Positions 45,821-55,403 of a stretch of 64,000 nucleotides of DNA are shown here, piece after piece. The notes beneath the pieces were generated by a model, which had not been told where the DNA came from, searched no databases, and saw only the letters and a program-made list of their open reading frames with translations. A program made the translations under genes and the position numbers. The stretch's first letter is position 1, and the number at the start of each line of letters is the position of its first letter. The DNA comes from Pseudomonas sp. TTU2014-080ASC (GTDB lineage: Bacteria > Pseudomonadota > Gammaproteobacteria > Pseudomonadales > Pseudomonadaceae): positions 1-64,000 of the forward strand of contig NZ_LKKK01000011.1 of assembly GCF_001446935.1 (NCBI RefSeq). The letters run 5' to 3'.

Positions 45821-46201
45821 TGTGGATAACTTGGTTGCAAACAGCTGAAGGCTTAGTGCCATAAGCGATAGCGCCGATTGTACGGTTTTTGATCGATTTT
45901 GTTTTTTCCACAGAGGCCCCGGATTTCGCGGGGGGCGGAGGTTAAAACTACCCACAGAAAACTTGTCCACGGGAGTTGTGGGTATTCCTGTTGATAAAAG
46001 CTGTATGGCTGTCTGAGGGTAAGAAAAAACCTACATTACAGCGAATTGAATAAAAAATGATCAGCTCTCTGGAATGCCCAAAGGGCTCAGTAACTGACGG
46101 ATACGTCAAGACTAAATCCAGCAAATTCAGGGTATTACACAGGTGGTCAGGGAGGCAGTGGTGCGTTTATCCCTGAATTCTGTGGAGCGCTCTGTGGATA
46201 A
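45821..46201. promoter_or_regulatory. Cluster of DnaA-box-like sequences in non-coding DNA
   Basis: Two perfect DnaA boxes (TGTGGATAA at 45821-45829 and 46193-46201) and two with one mismatch (TTTTCCACA at 45904-45912 and TGTTGATAA at 45989-45997) lie in 381 bp of AT-richer DNA without a convincing gene. Weaker variants lie among them. It could be a DnaA-titration or replication-linked site; this is inference. The chromosomal oriC of pseudomonads lies near dnaA, not here. Confidence 0.45.
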
Positions 46202-46310
46202 GCTGAGTGGCACTGTCTGTAAGCACCGAATGGCGGGGGATGCGGGGTGTTGGTTGGTTTTTGTCCAGTGAGCCGGTCCGGGCCACTTTGCGGCGGCCTG
46301 GACCTAGGTT

Positions 46311-46883
46311 TTAGTTAGCGAGCAGCCAAGCTCCGCTGAGGGCAGAGGCTGCGCCCAGAACCCGTACCAGCGGCGCGGCAGCCTGAGGCAGAAGGCGTAC
46401 CAACAGGTAACCACAGGCATGCAGGGCTGCTGTGGCGACGACAAAACCGATGGCATAGCCCCATGGGCCGCTGGCGACCGGCAGTTCCAGGCCGTGAGCC
46501 ACGCCGTGGGTCAGGGCAAATAGCGCCGTCAGCAGCAGCGCAATCAACATGGGCAGGCGAATGGCGACTGCAACCAGCAAGCCGAAGGCCAGAACGGAAG
46601 CCGCAATGCCGGTTTCCATCAGCGGGATTTCCACCCCGGCAAAGCCCAGCAGACCGCCGATCAGCATGCTGCCGACAAACGTCAGCGGTAGCGCCCAGCG
46701 CGCTGCGCCGCTTTGCTGGGCTGCCCACAGGCCGACCGCGAGCATGGCCAGCAAATGGTCAAGGCCAAATACAGGATGGGCCAGGCCTGCCAGCAGGCCT
46801 GCATGTTCGTGTCCGGGATGGGCGAAGGCCAATGCAGGGCTAAGCAACAGGGTTAAGCCGAGGATAGATGTGCTGCGCTTCAT
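46311..46883 (-). CDS. hupE: HupE/UreJ-family nickel permease-like protein
   Basis: A 190-residue membrane protein. Its signal-like start is followed by the HupE/UreJ signature HPGHEH...HPVFGLDHLLAMLAVG and about six membrane segments. The family takes up nickel. It follows ureG on the same strand, fitting metal supply for urease maturation. Confidence 0.9.
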   Translation of the reverse strand: MKRSTSILGLTLLLSPALAFAHPGHEHAGLLAGLAHPVFGLDHLLAMLAVGLWAAQQSGAARWALPLTFVGSMLIGGLLGFAGVEIPLMETGIAASVLAFGLLVAVAIRLPMLIALLLTALFALTHGVAHGLELPVASGPWGYAIGFVVATAALHACGYLLVRLLPQAAAPLVRVLGAASALSGAWLLAN

Positions 46884-46917
46884 AAATGTGCTCCTTGAGA
46901 GAATGGGGGCTGGTGCT

Positions 46918-47532
46918 TCAGGCGGCGCTTAACATGCCGTGGCGTTCGATAAAAGCGATGATTTGGTCCAGGCCCTGACCGACTTTCTGATTACTGAACA
47001 CGAACGGCTTGTCGCCACGCATCTTCAGGGTGTCGCGCTCCATCACTTCCAGTGAAGCTCCGACCATGGGGGCCAAATCGACTTTGTTGATAACCAGTAA
47101 ATCGGATTTGCAGATGCCGGGGCCGCCTTTGCGTGGCAGCTTGTCACCGGCGGATACGTCAATCACGTAGATGGTCAGGTCGGATAACTCGGGGCTGAAG
47201 GTGGCAGAGAGGTTGTCCCCGCCAGACTCGACGATGATCAGGTCTAACCCCGGAAAACGACGGTTGAGTTGATCGACAGCTTCCAGATTGATCGACGCAT
47301 CTTCGCGGATGGCAGTGTGCGGGCAGCCGCCGGTTTCTACGCCGATGATGCGCTCCGGGGCGAGGGCTTCGTTACGCACCAGAAACTGGGCGTCTTCTTG
47401 GGTGTAAATGTCGTTGGTGACCACGGCCAGGTTGTAGCGGTCACGCAGGGCCAGGCACAGGGCCAAGGTCAGGGCTGTCTTGCCTGAGCCGACCGGGCCA
47501 CCGATGCCGACGCGCAGAGGTTGGCTGTTCAT
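46918..47532 (-). CDS. ureG: Urease accessory GTPase UreG
   Basis: A 204-residue GTPase that powers nickel delivery to urease. P-loop [11 protein letters not shown] near the N-terminus, the CPH metal motif ([13 protein letters not shown]), [11 protein letters not shown] and NKVDLAP are all present. The ATG at 47532 is preferred over the TTG at 47553. It follows ureF closely. Confidence 0.96.
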   Translation of the reverse strand: MNSQPLRVGIGGPVGSGKTALTLALCLALRDRYNLAVVTNDIYTQEDAQFLVRNEALAPERIIGVETGGCPHTAIREDASINLEAVDQLNRRFPGLDLIIVESGGDNLSATFSPELSDLTIYVIDVSAGDKLPRKGGPGICKSDLLVINKVDLAPMVGASLEVMERDTLKMRGDKPFVFSNQKVGQGLDQIIAFIERHGMLSAA

Positions 47533-47549
47533 GGGGGAGTCTTCCTTTA

Positions 47550-48233
47550 TCAAGAGCGGAATAAACGGCTGTATTGACGCTCGTGCGCCATACTGGCCAG
47601 GGCCAGGCCGAAAGCGGCGCTGCCCCAGTGCGTTTCAGGTAATGTGCTGGCCTGCTGGCGGGCTTGATCGAGCAGGGGAATCAGTTGTGACGTCAGCACC
47701 TGCGCCGCCTGCTGGCCCAGCGGCAGGGTTTTCATCAGCACCGCCAATTGGTTTTCCAGCCAGCCCCACAGCCAGGCGGCCAGGGCGTTTGGCGGGCTGA
47801 TCTGCCAAGCCCGGGCGGCCAGCGCCCAGGCCACGGCCTGGCCTGGTTCTGGCAGTTGGGCGAGCAGTGTGCGGGCGGCTTCATCGAGTTCTGGCAGGCC
47901 GCGCAGCAGTTGTTCCAGTGAATAGCCGATCTGCCGGCTTTCCTGATGCAGCTCGCGGGTTTCGCGGCTTGCCCGGTGCTGTTCGGCGAGTTGTTGTAGG
48001 CGCGGCCAGTCTTGATCCGCTGCTGCCTGACAATGGGCCAGCAGCAGAGGCGCTTCAAAGCGGGCGAGGTTGAGCAGTAACTGATCGCTGATCCAACGCC
48101 GGGCGCTGTCAGTGTCGCTGACCAAGCTGTTATCCACAGCCATTTCCAGCCCTTGCGAGTAGCTGTAGCCGCCAATCGGCAGCTGCGGGCTGGCTAGCCG
48201 TAGCAATTGCCAGGCACTGTGCAGATCGCTCAC
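47550..48233 (-). CDS. ureF: Urease accessory protein UreF
   Basis: A 227-residue helical chaperone that acts with UreG in urease activation. N-terminal [17 protein letters not shown] is the family signature. It overlaps ureE by 4 nt (ATGA). No ureABC or ureD is found within this window. Confidence 0.95.
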   Translation of the reverse strand: MSDLHSAWQLLRLASPQLPIGGYSYSQGLEMAVDNSLVSDTDSARRWISDQLLLNLARFEAPLLLAHCQAAADQDWPRLQQLAEQHRASRETRELHQESRQIGYSLEQLLRGLPELDEAARTLLAQLPEPGQAVAWALAARAWQISPPNALAAWLWGWLENQLAVLMKTLPLGQQAAQVLTSQLIPLLDQARQQASTLPETHWGSAAFGLALASMAHERQYSRLFRS

Positions 48234-48730
48234 TTACGTGCCCCGAACTTATGCAGGCGTGGGGCATAGCTGAATTCGGCGTCACCGGCGTGGGAGTGGT
48301 GATGGCCGCCACCATATGCACCTTGTTCGGGCTGGTAGGGCGCGTCGATCAGTTCGACGTTTGCGCCGAGCTGTTCGAGCATGGCCTTGAGCACGTAATC
48401 ATCCGGCAGGCGCAGCCAGCCGTCGCCGAGTTGCAAGGCGACGTGGCGGTTACCCAAGTGATAGGCCGCGCGCATCAGTTCAAAAGGGCTGGCGCAGGTG
48501 ACATGCAGCAGGGTTTCCGGGCGGGCGATGACTTTGACGATACGGCCGTCTTCGGCTTGCAGGCATTCGCCGTCATTCAGGGCAGGCTGACCGCGCTCGA
48601 GGAACAAACCGACATCTTCACCGGTGCGGGTGAAGCAGCGCAGTCGGCTTTTGCTGCGGGCTTCAAAGGTCAGTTCGAGTTCGGCATCCCAGTGCGACTG
48701 GGGTTCTATTCGTTTGTGTATCACCAACAT
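48230..48730 (-). CDS. ureE: Urease accessory metallochaperone UreE
   Basis: A 166-residue nickel carrier with the usual N-terminal domain and a C-terminal His-rich segment (GGGHHHSHAGDAEF) for binding nickel. It is the first gene of ureE-ureF-ureG-hupE. The 139-bp spacer to the right separates it from a TetR-type regulator on the same strand. Confidence 0.95.
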   Translation of the reverse strand: MLVIHKRIEPQSHWDAELELTFEARSKSRLRCFTRTGEDVGLFLERGQPALNDGECLQAEDGRIVKVIARPETLLHVTCASPFELMRAAYHLGNRHVALQLGDGWLRLPDDYVLKAMLEQLGANVELIDAPYQPEQGAYGGGHHHSHAGDAEFSYAPRLHKFGARK

Positions 48731-48869
48731 GGGGCACGTATCCGGCAGGTTAATACCGGTTACAGAGCAAGGGCCTTGCCAAACTAGCGGGGAGTCAGCA
48801 CTGACGGGCTATGGGGCGGTGTAGAGCGGTTGCATCATGCTGGTGCATGGTTCAAGGTTGTGCACTGTT

Positions 48870-49574
48870 TTAACTTTTGCTCTGTTTTGGTGCGCTCGCG
48901 GCGTCAGGGGCCAGGCCCTGCCAGTGCTTGGCCCCAATAAAGATGAAGCGCAGCTGTTCGATCATCTTGGTTTCAGGATCGGCATAACGAGCCAGTGGGC
49001 TACTGGGGGGATCGATCAGCTCCGGTAAGGTGGCAAATACGCTTTTCACCACAAGGTCAGACAGCATGATTTGCGCAGCCTGATCGAGGTGCTCCAGTTT
49101 GGCCATGGTGGACAGATCAGCGGCCAAATCAAGAGCGATACGCTCGCGCAGGGTGGCCAGTGCCTTGCGGATCACCAGCGAGCCGCCGAACTGTTCCCGG
49201 GCTAGAAACAGGAACTGTGAGCGGTTTGCTGCAACCGCATCGAGAAAAATACGCACCGAGGCGTCGATCACACCGTTGAGTTCGAAACGGTGGTGACGCA
49301 CCTGGCGAATCGTCTCGCTGAAGGTTTCGCCGACTTCCGCCACCAGCGCCAGGCCCAGTTCGTCCATGTCGGTAAAGTGGCGGTAGAAACCAGTCGGCAC
49401 GATTCCGGCAGTGCGCGTCACTTCGCGCAGGCTCAGGCTGCAGAAGCCCCGGCCGCTGTCCATGAGGGTGTGCGCCGCGTCCATCAGTGCGTGGCGGGTT
49501 TGCAGTTTTTGGCGGGCGCGGGGCAGGTCGGTGTTCAAACTTCCTGACTCATTGGCGTGTGCACGGCCGGGCAC
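48870..49574 (-). CDS. desT: TetR-family regulator, DesT/FabR-like
   Basis: A protein of up to 234 residues. The N-terminal helix-turn-helix (SLREVTRTAGIVPTGFYRHFTDMDELG) is typical of the DesT/FabR group that senses unsaturated acyl-CoA. In P. aeruginosa, desT also neighbours ureE, as here. The fatty-acid desaturase genes that DesT controls there are not beside it. The start is uncertain: the 49574 codon is GTG and lacks a clear ribosome site, and a TTG further in (LNTDLPRARQ) is possible. Confidence 0.72.
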   Translation of the reverse strand: MPGRAHANESGSLNTDLPRARQKLQTRHALMDAAHTLMDSGRGFCSLSLREVTRTAGIVPTGFYRHFTDMDELGLALVAEVGETFSETIRQVRHHRFELNGVIDASVRIFLDAVAANRSQFLFLAREQFGGSLVIRKALATLRERIALDLAADLSTMAKLEHLDQAAQIMLSDLVVKSVFATLPELIDPPSSPLARYADPETKMIEQLRFIFIGAKHWQGLAPDAASAPKQSKS

Positions 49575-49613
49575 TCTAGCAAAGGCACTTCGTCGGCGTC
49601 GAACCTGTGTACT

Positions 49614-50336
49614 TCAGCGATTGAACACGCAGGTCAGGTAACGGTTACTGAAACCATGGCAGAGCATGGAGAAAAGGCGCTTGAACAGGTACAGCGGGTT
49701 GCGCAGGTAGTACTGCATAACGGCGTTGCCAACACCTTCTGAGCGGTGCTGTTTCTGTTGGTCCGGTTTTTTCGAAAACAGTCCTTTGAACTGCCACCAC
49801 TGAATTTGCTCCAGCTGTTCGCCGGGTTGCAGACCGTGCGGACGGAACAGGGCATGGAAGCTGCGCTTACTGAAGTCATGCAGATGGTGCGGGTTACCGT
49901 CGAGTGTCGGGGTGATCGGCACAGATGCGATGACGCGGCCATCGCGGGCCAGCAGGCGGTTGATGTTGGCGGCCAGGGCTTGCGGATCAGGCAGGTGTTC
50001 GATGGTTTCCAGGCTGACGATGCTGTCGAACGGTTGCTCGCTGCTGAACTGCTCGGCGTTGGCACATATATAAGTCAGGTTCGGCAGTTGATAGTGGGCG
50101 CGGGCATAAGCGATGGCGTCCGGGTCGATATCCACACCGGTGATCTGTTTGTCCGGGTTCAGTTCGGCCAGTCGCGCGCTGCCGTAACCGCAGCCGCAGG
50201 CCATATCCAGAATGTGCTGGCCGCGAAGATGACGGGAAGCAAACTCATAGCGCTGCATATGAATGAGCAGGCTGTTTTGATCATCCGTGTTCTGCAGGTC
50301 CAGGTCTTTGGGATAAATGCGTTCGATGGTGTGCAT
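49614..50336 (-). CDS. Class I SAM-dependent methyltransferase
   Basis: A 240-residue methyltransferase. AdoMet motif I is ILDMACGCGYGSARL, followed by VDIDPDAIAYA and the SLETIEHLPDP segment. Substrate unknown. It is a single gene between desT and a Rieske protein gene. It could modify a lipid or small molecule, but nothing here shows which. Confidence 0.85.
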   Translation of the reverse strand: MHTIERIYPKDLDLQNTDDQNSLLIHMQRYEFASRHLRGQHILDMACGCGYGSARLAELNPDKQITGVDIDPDAIAYARAHYQLPNLTYICANAEQFSSEQPFDSIVSLETIEHLPDPQALAANINRLLARDGRVIASVPITPTLDGNPHHLHDFSKRSFHALFRPHGLQPGEQLEQIQWWQFKGLFSKKPDQQKQHRSEGVGNAVMQYYLRNPLYLFKRLFSMLCHGFSNRYLTCVFNR

Positions 50337-50453
50337 GGTGCGGTCACTGACAATAAGTCCTGTGACTATATGTCAGTGTTTCGCTGATTCCCATCGTGAC
50401 GGTACTTTTGTGCTTAATCTGCCGTGCGACTCGGCGCAGAGCGGTTGCGTGCG

Positions 50454-50771
50454 TCAGGCATCAACCCAGAGGCAGTCGTCCTTTATCTGCACGTCCAGTT
50501 TTTGCAGAGCATCGCCTTCGCAGGGGCCGGCGATGCAGTCACCGGTCTCAATCAGAAACAGTGCGCCGTGGCTGGCGCAGCGGATGAGATTGCCGCTGTC
50601 ATCGAGGAACTGATCCGATTGCCATTCCAAGGGGATTTCCCGGTGCGGGCACCAGTTGCGGTAAGCGTAAAACTGGCCCTGTTTACGCACCACAAAGACT
50701 TTGACCCCCGCGACGGTAAACGCGCGGCTCTGACCTTCATTCAGCTCAGCAAGAGCACATACCCGGAACAT
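50454..50771 (-). CDS. Rieske [2Fe-2S] protein
   Basis: A 105-residue single-domain Rieske ferredoxin. Cluster ligands C41, H43 (NWCPHRE) and C65, H68 (IRCASHGALF) are all present. Such small Rieske proteins serve as electron carriers for oxygenases or nitrite reductase-like systems, but no partner gene is adjacent. The ATG at 50771 has GGAGGTGG upstream, so the frame's earlier GTG is not used. Confidence 0.88.
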   Translation of the reverse strand: MFRVCALAELNEGQSRAFTVAGVKVFVVRKQGQFYAYRNWCPHREIPLEWQSDQFLDDSGNLIRCASHGALFLIETGDCIAGPCEGDALQKLDVQIKDDCLWVDA

Positions 50772-50829
50772 GACATCCACCTCCACAACAGGCCGGCATT
50801 ATGCCGGTCTGCTGCGCAAGTGGAAGGGC

Positions 50830-53130
50830 TTAGTACTGCCAGGATGCAGACACGCGGAAGTTGCGTCCCACTTCGCTGTAGTAGTCATCCGGCTGAGCGA
50901 GGTTGCCGGTTGGTACGTCCAGCGCGTTCCAGTACTTCTTGTCGAAGGCGTTGAACAAACCCGCCTGCAGCTTCACGCCGTCCAGCTCCTTGGGCTGCCA
51001 GTAAGCCGTCAGATCGACCACGCCGTAGCCCGGTGCCTGGAAGTCGTTGTCGTTCTCGACCTTATTGCGTGCCGCTGCTGTACGCAGCATCAGGTCGCCA
51101 CCAAACTGTTCCTGCTCGTAGCTAAGGCCGAACAAGCCGGTAATCGGCGCAACAGTGTTCAGACGCTGATTGGTGTTGCGGTCTTCACCGTTAGCCCAGG
51201 CAACGGAGCCCCATAGCTTCCAGTTCGGCATAAAGGCCCAGTGAGCGGCCAGTTCGGCACCGTAAATCTGGACCTTGGCGCGGTTACCGGTGCGGGTAAC
51301 ACCCATCGGATAATCCGAGGCGTTCAGACCCAGGCTGGCCAGTTCCTCGGGAGAGGCCGTCAGGTTGCTGTCGATGAAGTTTTTGTAGTGGTTGTCAAAC
51401 AGGCTGATCGAGCCGCCCAGTTGTTTGTCCCCCAGTTCGGCACCGATCTCGTAGCCGTTGCTTTCTTCCGGCTTGAGGTCGGCGTTACCAAGTCGCAGGT
51501 AGCTGCCTTCGGCACCGTAGTTCATGTACAGCTCGGTGGCGTCCGGTGCACGGAAACCTTGTGACCACTGCGCGTAGAGCTTGGCTTTTTCGGCAACTTG
51601 CCAGGTCGCCAGCAGGCTGCCGGAAAGCTTGCTATCCGAGGAGCTGCTCAAGGTCTGGTTGTTGTTCGGGTTGGCGTTGTTGTTGAAAGCGCCAGTGGCT
51701 TTAGGGTCTTGCTTGTAGTGGTCGTAACGCAGCCCAGGAGTGAGTGTTACTGCACCATCGAGGAAGCTGATTTGGTTATTGGCGAACAGCGCCCACTGTG
51801 TTGCTTCGGCCTTCGGCATATCGGCTTGGTTGGTATGCAGGAAGTCACACGAGGCAGGGCCCATGTACATGGGGTTCGATGCGCTGATGGAGAAGCCCGG
51901 GCAGTTGTCATAGCCCTTGGAGTTCTGTTCGGTGTTGATGCGATACAGCTCGCCACCCAGGGTCAGCGTGTTGTCCAGCCCGGCAAAGTTATGGCCAATA
52001 CCGACATTGCCGGATACACCGTAGAGCTCTTTTTCGATCTGGTTGTTACGGCCATAAGGACCGCTTGGGTATTTGTATGGGTTGCCGGGCAGGCCGAAGC
52101 GCTGGAAGAGTCGATCCGGCGCACGACCACGGGCATCCATGCTGCGCACGCCATCCTGATCATCCTTACGTTCGAGTTTCTGCCAGTAGGCGATGAGGTT
52201 GGCGGTGTCGATCAGGCTATTTTCATCTTCGCTGACAAACCCGTAATCCACCGAAATACGCTGGCGGCGGCTGAGTTCGTTGGTGCCGTTCTGGCCGATC
52301 AGGTACGTGCTGCCTTGGCCTGTGCGGGTGTCGATGTCGCGGTTACGCTCAAAGAACTCACCGGTAAAGCCGACTTTGTGGCCACCGTCAAAACGCTGTT
52401 GCAGCTTGAACAAGAAGTTTTTTTGGTCGTTATCGGCTGGGTTGGCCTCCGTGCGTTGGCTGCCGTAGAGATTGTCATTGCCGGCGGTTTCCAGCTCATT
52501 CCCCTGACGCTTACCGGCTTGCAGCAACCAGTAGGTGTTTTGCACGCGTCCAGCGACAGCGGCATTCAGTCCCCAGCTTTCATCGCCGCTGTCGTAGTCG
52601 GTTTTCACAAGACTGCCGAAGTCTTTGCCCGGCTCTAACAGGTCCTCCGGATTAAGGGTGAATAGTTGGACGGAGCCACCCAGTGCGCCGGAGCCGATCT
52701 GGCTGGAGTTGCTACCGCGCACGATATCCACCGCTGACAGGGTGTTGAAATCGAAGGTGTCCAAGCCGCCCTGAGCACCACCGGTAGGCCCCTGACTGCG
52801 CGCCCCATCGGTCATCCAGGGCACGCGGATGCCGTCGATGGTGGTCAGCACCCGGTCTTTCTCCAGACCACGGATGTTGATGCTTTCACTATTGCGGTTG
52901 AACGCAACACCGGGCTCGCTGCGCCGACCCAGATCCTCAAAGCTGCGGATAAAGCGCTTATCCAGTGTTTCTGCGTTGGTGGTTGTTCTTGTCGGAACCG
53001 GAGTTTCCACAGCCGAGGCAGAAACCTTTGTGGGAGGGAGCGTTGCGGCATCCTCAGCCAGAGCCAGTGATGGGCTCAGCAACAGCAAAGCCATCCATGG
53101 GCGAAGTGCATAAGGCGGGCGGTTAAGCAT
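50830..53130 (-). CDS. phuR: TonB-dependent haem/haemoglobin receptor PhuR
   Basis: A 766-residue outer-membrane receptor. A signal peptide (ends near SLALA) is followed by the plug domain (about 50-170; NIRGLEKDRVLTTIDGIRVP) and a 22-strand barrel ending in RVSASWQY with a C-terminal aromatic. Haem-receptor barrel signatures such as WSQGFRAPDATELY are present. It diverges from phuSTUVW over a spacer with a possible Fur site. The ATG at 53130, with GGAGT upstream, is used; the frame open to 53217 is not. Confidence 0.93.
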   Translation of the reverse strand: MLNRPPYALRPWMALLLLSPSLALAEDAATLPPTKVSASAVETPVPTRTTTNAETLDKRFIRSFEDLGRRSEPGVAFNRNSESINIRGLEKDRVLTTIDGIRVPWMTDGARSQGPTGGAQGGLDTFDFNTLSAVDIVRGSNSSQIGSGALGGSVQLFTLNPEDLLEPGKDFGSLVKTDYDSGDESWGLNAAVAGRVQNTYWLLQAGKRQGNELETAGNDNLYGSQRTEANPADNDQKNFLFKLQQRFDGGHKVGFTGEFFERNRDIDTRTGQGSTYLIGQNGTNELSRRQRISVDYGFVSEDENSLIDTANLIAYWQKLERKDDQDGVRSMDARGRAPDRLFQRFGLPGNPYKYPSGPYGRNNQIEKELYGVSGNVGIGHNFAGLDNTLTLGGELYRINTEQNSKGYDNCPGFSISASNPMYMGPASCDFLHTNQADMPKAEATQWALFANNQISFLDGAVTLTPGLRYDHYKQDPKATGAFNNNANPNNNQTLSSSSDSKLSGSLLATWQVAEKAKLYAQWSQGFRAPDATELYMNYGAEGSYLRLGNADLKPEESNGYEIGAELGDKQLGGSISLFDNHYKNFIDSNLTASPEELASLGLNASDYPMGVTRTGNRAKVQIYGAELAAHWAFMPNWKLWGSVAWANGEDRNTNQRLNTVAPITGLFGLSYEQEQFGGDLMLRTAAARNKVENDNDFQAPGYGVVDLTAYWQPKELDGVKLQAGLFNAFDKKYWNALDVPTGNLAQPDDYYSEVGRNFRVSASWQY

Positions 53131-53200
53131 GTGAGTACTCCATTGCATGCAAGGTTTGGCGATGAAAATCGCGCCAAACAGTAATGGGATTGACATGCAT

Positions 53201-53227
53201 ATGCAAACGATTATCAAATAGATTTGC
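53201..53227. promoter_or_regulatory. Candidate Fur-type site between phuR and phuS
   Basis: An AT-rich patch with GCAAA at 53203-53207 and TTTGC at 53223-53227 around GATTATCAAATAG, resembling degenerate Fur binding sites. The divergent haem genes are expected to be iron-repressed. The match to the consensus is imperfect. Confidence 0.45.
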
Positions 53228-53374
53228 GCTGCGGCTCATTCCCGTCCGCCAGCGTCCGATGTGCTCGGGCATGACCTCCCCGGTCCTTGAAAAAGGGCTG
53301 GGGTGGCGTGTGTCAGAAATTCAGGTGGGCTGCATTTGCTGGCCCGTCAATCCGTGATTGAGAAGGAGCTATAC

Positions 53375-54445
53375 ATGGAACATTCCCCATCGCTGAGCCG
53401 CTCAGGCAGCGCTCTGTACCAAGCTTGGCAGGCGTTGCGTGTCGAAAAACCGCGCCTGCGGGCCCGTGATGCCGCTGCGCATCTGGCTGTCAGCGAAGGT
53501 GAGCTGGTAGCCAGCCGCCTGGGGGTAGACACCCTGCGTTTGCGCCCGGAATGGGCTCAGCTGTTACCGGCGCTGGGTGAGTTGGGTTACATCATGGCGC
53601 TGACCCGTAACGAACATTGCGTACATGAGCGCAAAGGCTATTACCGCGAAGTGACCGTGACACCCAATGGGCAAATGGGTCTGGTGGTCAGCCCGGATAT
53701 CGACTTGCGGCTGTTCCTCGGTGGCTGGAGCAGCGTGTTTGCGGTGGATGAAAAAACTGAGAAGGGCGCACAGCGCAGCATTCAGATTTTTGATCGTCAG
53801 GGCACTGCGGTGCACAAGGTCTTCCTGACTGAGCAGAGCAATCTGCAGGCGTGGGATTCGCTGGTTGAGCGTTTCAAAGCGGAACAGCAAAGCGATCTGC
53901 TGGATCTGCAGCCGTTACCGCAAAAACCAGCGGTTCAGGCCGATGAGTCCATTGATGCAGACAGTCTGCGCAGCGGCTGGGCCAGCCTGAAAGACACCCA
54001 CCATTTCTTCGCGCTGCTGAAAAAGCACGGCGTGGCCCGGACTCAGGCACTGCGCTTGGCTGGCCGTGAATGGGCCGAGCCTCTGGCGCTGGCTGAGCTG
54101 CCAAAAGTCATGGAGCAAGCGGGCGAGCGCCAGGTACCGATCATGGTGTTCGTTGGCAACCAGCATTGCATTCAGATCCACACCGGCACTGTCAGCAACC
54201 TGCGCTGGCTGGACAGTTGGTTCAACGTGCTGGACCCGGAATTCAACCTGCACCTGCAAACCGCCGGTGTTACCGAACTGTGGCGCGTGCGTAAGCCCAG
54301 CACTGACGGCGTGATCACCAGTTGGGAAGCCTTCGATGTGGATGGCGAGTTGGTGCTGCAACTGTTCGGTGCACGTAAGCCCGGTGTGCCGGAGCTGGAG
54401 GCTTGGCGTGAGCTGGCAGAAGAAGCGCCCGCACTCAACGCATGA
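53375..54445 (+). CDS. phuS: Haem-trafficking protein PhuS (HemS/HmuS family)
   Basis: A 356-residue cytoplasmic haem carrier made of two repeats. The haem ligand H209 lies in DTHHFFALLKK. The ATG at 53375 is preceded by AAGGAG, ruling out the earlier in-frame start. In P. aeruginosa PhuS delivers haem to haem oxygenase. First gene of phuSTUVW. Confidence 0.94.
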   Translation: MEHSPSLSRSGSALYQAWQALRVEKPRLRARDAAAHLAVSEGELVASRLGVDTLRLRPEWAQLLPALGELGYIMALTRNEHCVHERKGYYREVTVTPNGQMGLVVSPDIDLRLFLGGWSSVFAVDEKTEKGAQRSIQIFDRQGTAVHKVFLTEQSNLQAWDSLVERFKAEQQSDLLDLQPLPQKPAVQADESIDADSLRSGWASLKDTHHFFALLKKHGVARTQALRLAGREWAEPLALAELPKVMEQAGERQVPIMVFVGNQHCIQIHTGTVSNLRWLDSWFNVLDPEFNLHLQTAGVTELWRVRKPSTDGVITSWEAFDVDGELVLQLFGARKPGVPELEAWRELAEEAPALNA

Positions 54446-54503
54446 GTGAAACCGGCTGTGATTCGCTCACAGCCGCTTGCCCATCCTAATCCTGAGAACA
54501 TCA

Positions 54504-55403
54504 ATGAAAGCGTTGAATGCAGTTATCGCAGCGTGCGCGAGCATCATCTTTAGCGGCTCAGTCCAAGCCGATGAGCCATTGCCCCAGCGTTGGATCACTT
54601 CCGGTGGTTCGTTGAGCGAGTGGGTGGTTGAGTTGGGCGGTGAGAGCCGCCTTGTCGGTGTGGATAGCACCAGTCGCCATCCAGAGACCCTGACAAAACT
54701 GCCAAGCGTGGGCTATCAACGCCAGCTGGCGGCAGAGGGCATTCTGGCGCTGCGCCCGGATGTCGTGCTCGGCACTGAAGAAATGGGGCCGCCGCCTGTA
54801 TTGGCACAATTGCGCAGTGCCGGGGTGAAGGTTGAGTCGCTGTCTTCGCAACCTGACCTGCCCAGCCTGCACGGCACATTGCAGCATGTGGGCGAACTGC
54901 TGGGCGACAAAGCCCGTGCAGAGCAGGTGTTTGCCGCTTACGAGCAGCGTTTGAAGCAGCAAGAACACTGGGTCGCTGATGTGCAGCAGAAGCAGTCCGC
55001 TCCCGGTGTTGTGATTCTGATCGGACACGCTGGCGCCAGCCCGATGGCAGGCGGTAAGAACACTGTCGGCGATTGGCTGGTGGCCCGTGCCGGCGGCCGC
55101 AATCTGGCAACCCATGAAGGCTACAAGTCGCTGTCCACCGAAGCGTTGTTGGGTTTGAACCCGGATGTGGTGCTGATTGCAGACCGTCAACTGGCCGGCG
55201 AAGCGGCGCAGAAGGCCTTGCTTAGTCAGAATCCGGCATTGGCGGCGACCAAGGCTGCAACAGAAGGGCGCTTGCTGGTGATTGATCCGACCTTGCTGGT
55301 CGGCGGCCTCGGTCCGCGCTTGCCGGCTGCCCTGAGTGAAATCTCTGCCGTCTTTTATCCCGGTAGCGAGCCGCTGAAGACAGACACCAAGCCTGCCTTA
55401 TGA
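54504..55403 (+). CDS. phuT: Haem ABC transporter, periplasmic binding protein PhuT
   Basis: A 299-residue periplasmic haem-binding protein. The signal peptide ends near SVQA; the haem ligand Y71 (SVGYQRQL) agrees with PhuT-type binding proteins. The ATG at 54504 is used, as the signal peptide begins there. It overlaps the permease gene by 4 nt. Confidence 0.93.
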   Translation: MKALNAVIAACASIIFSGSVQADEPLPQRWITSGGSLSEWVVELGGESRLVGVDSTSRHPETLTKLPSVGYQRQLAAEGILALRPDVVLGTEEMGPPPVLAQLRSAGVKVESLSSQPDLPSLHGTLQHVGELLGDKARAEQVFAAYEQRLKQQEHWVADVQQKQSAPGVVILIGHAGASPMAGGKNTVGDWLVARAGGRNLATHEGYKSLSTEALLGLNPDVVLIADRQLAGEAAQKALLSQNPALAATKAATEGRLLVIDPTLLVGGLGPRLPAALSEISAVFYPGSEPLKTDTKPAL

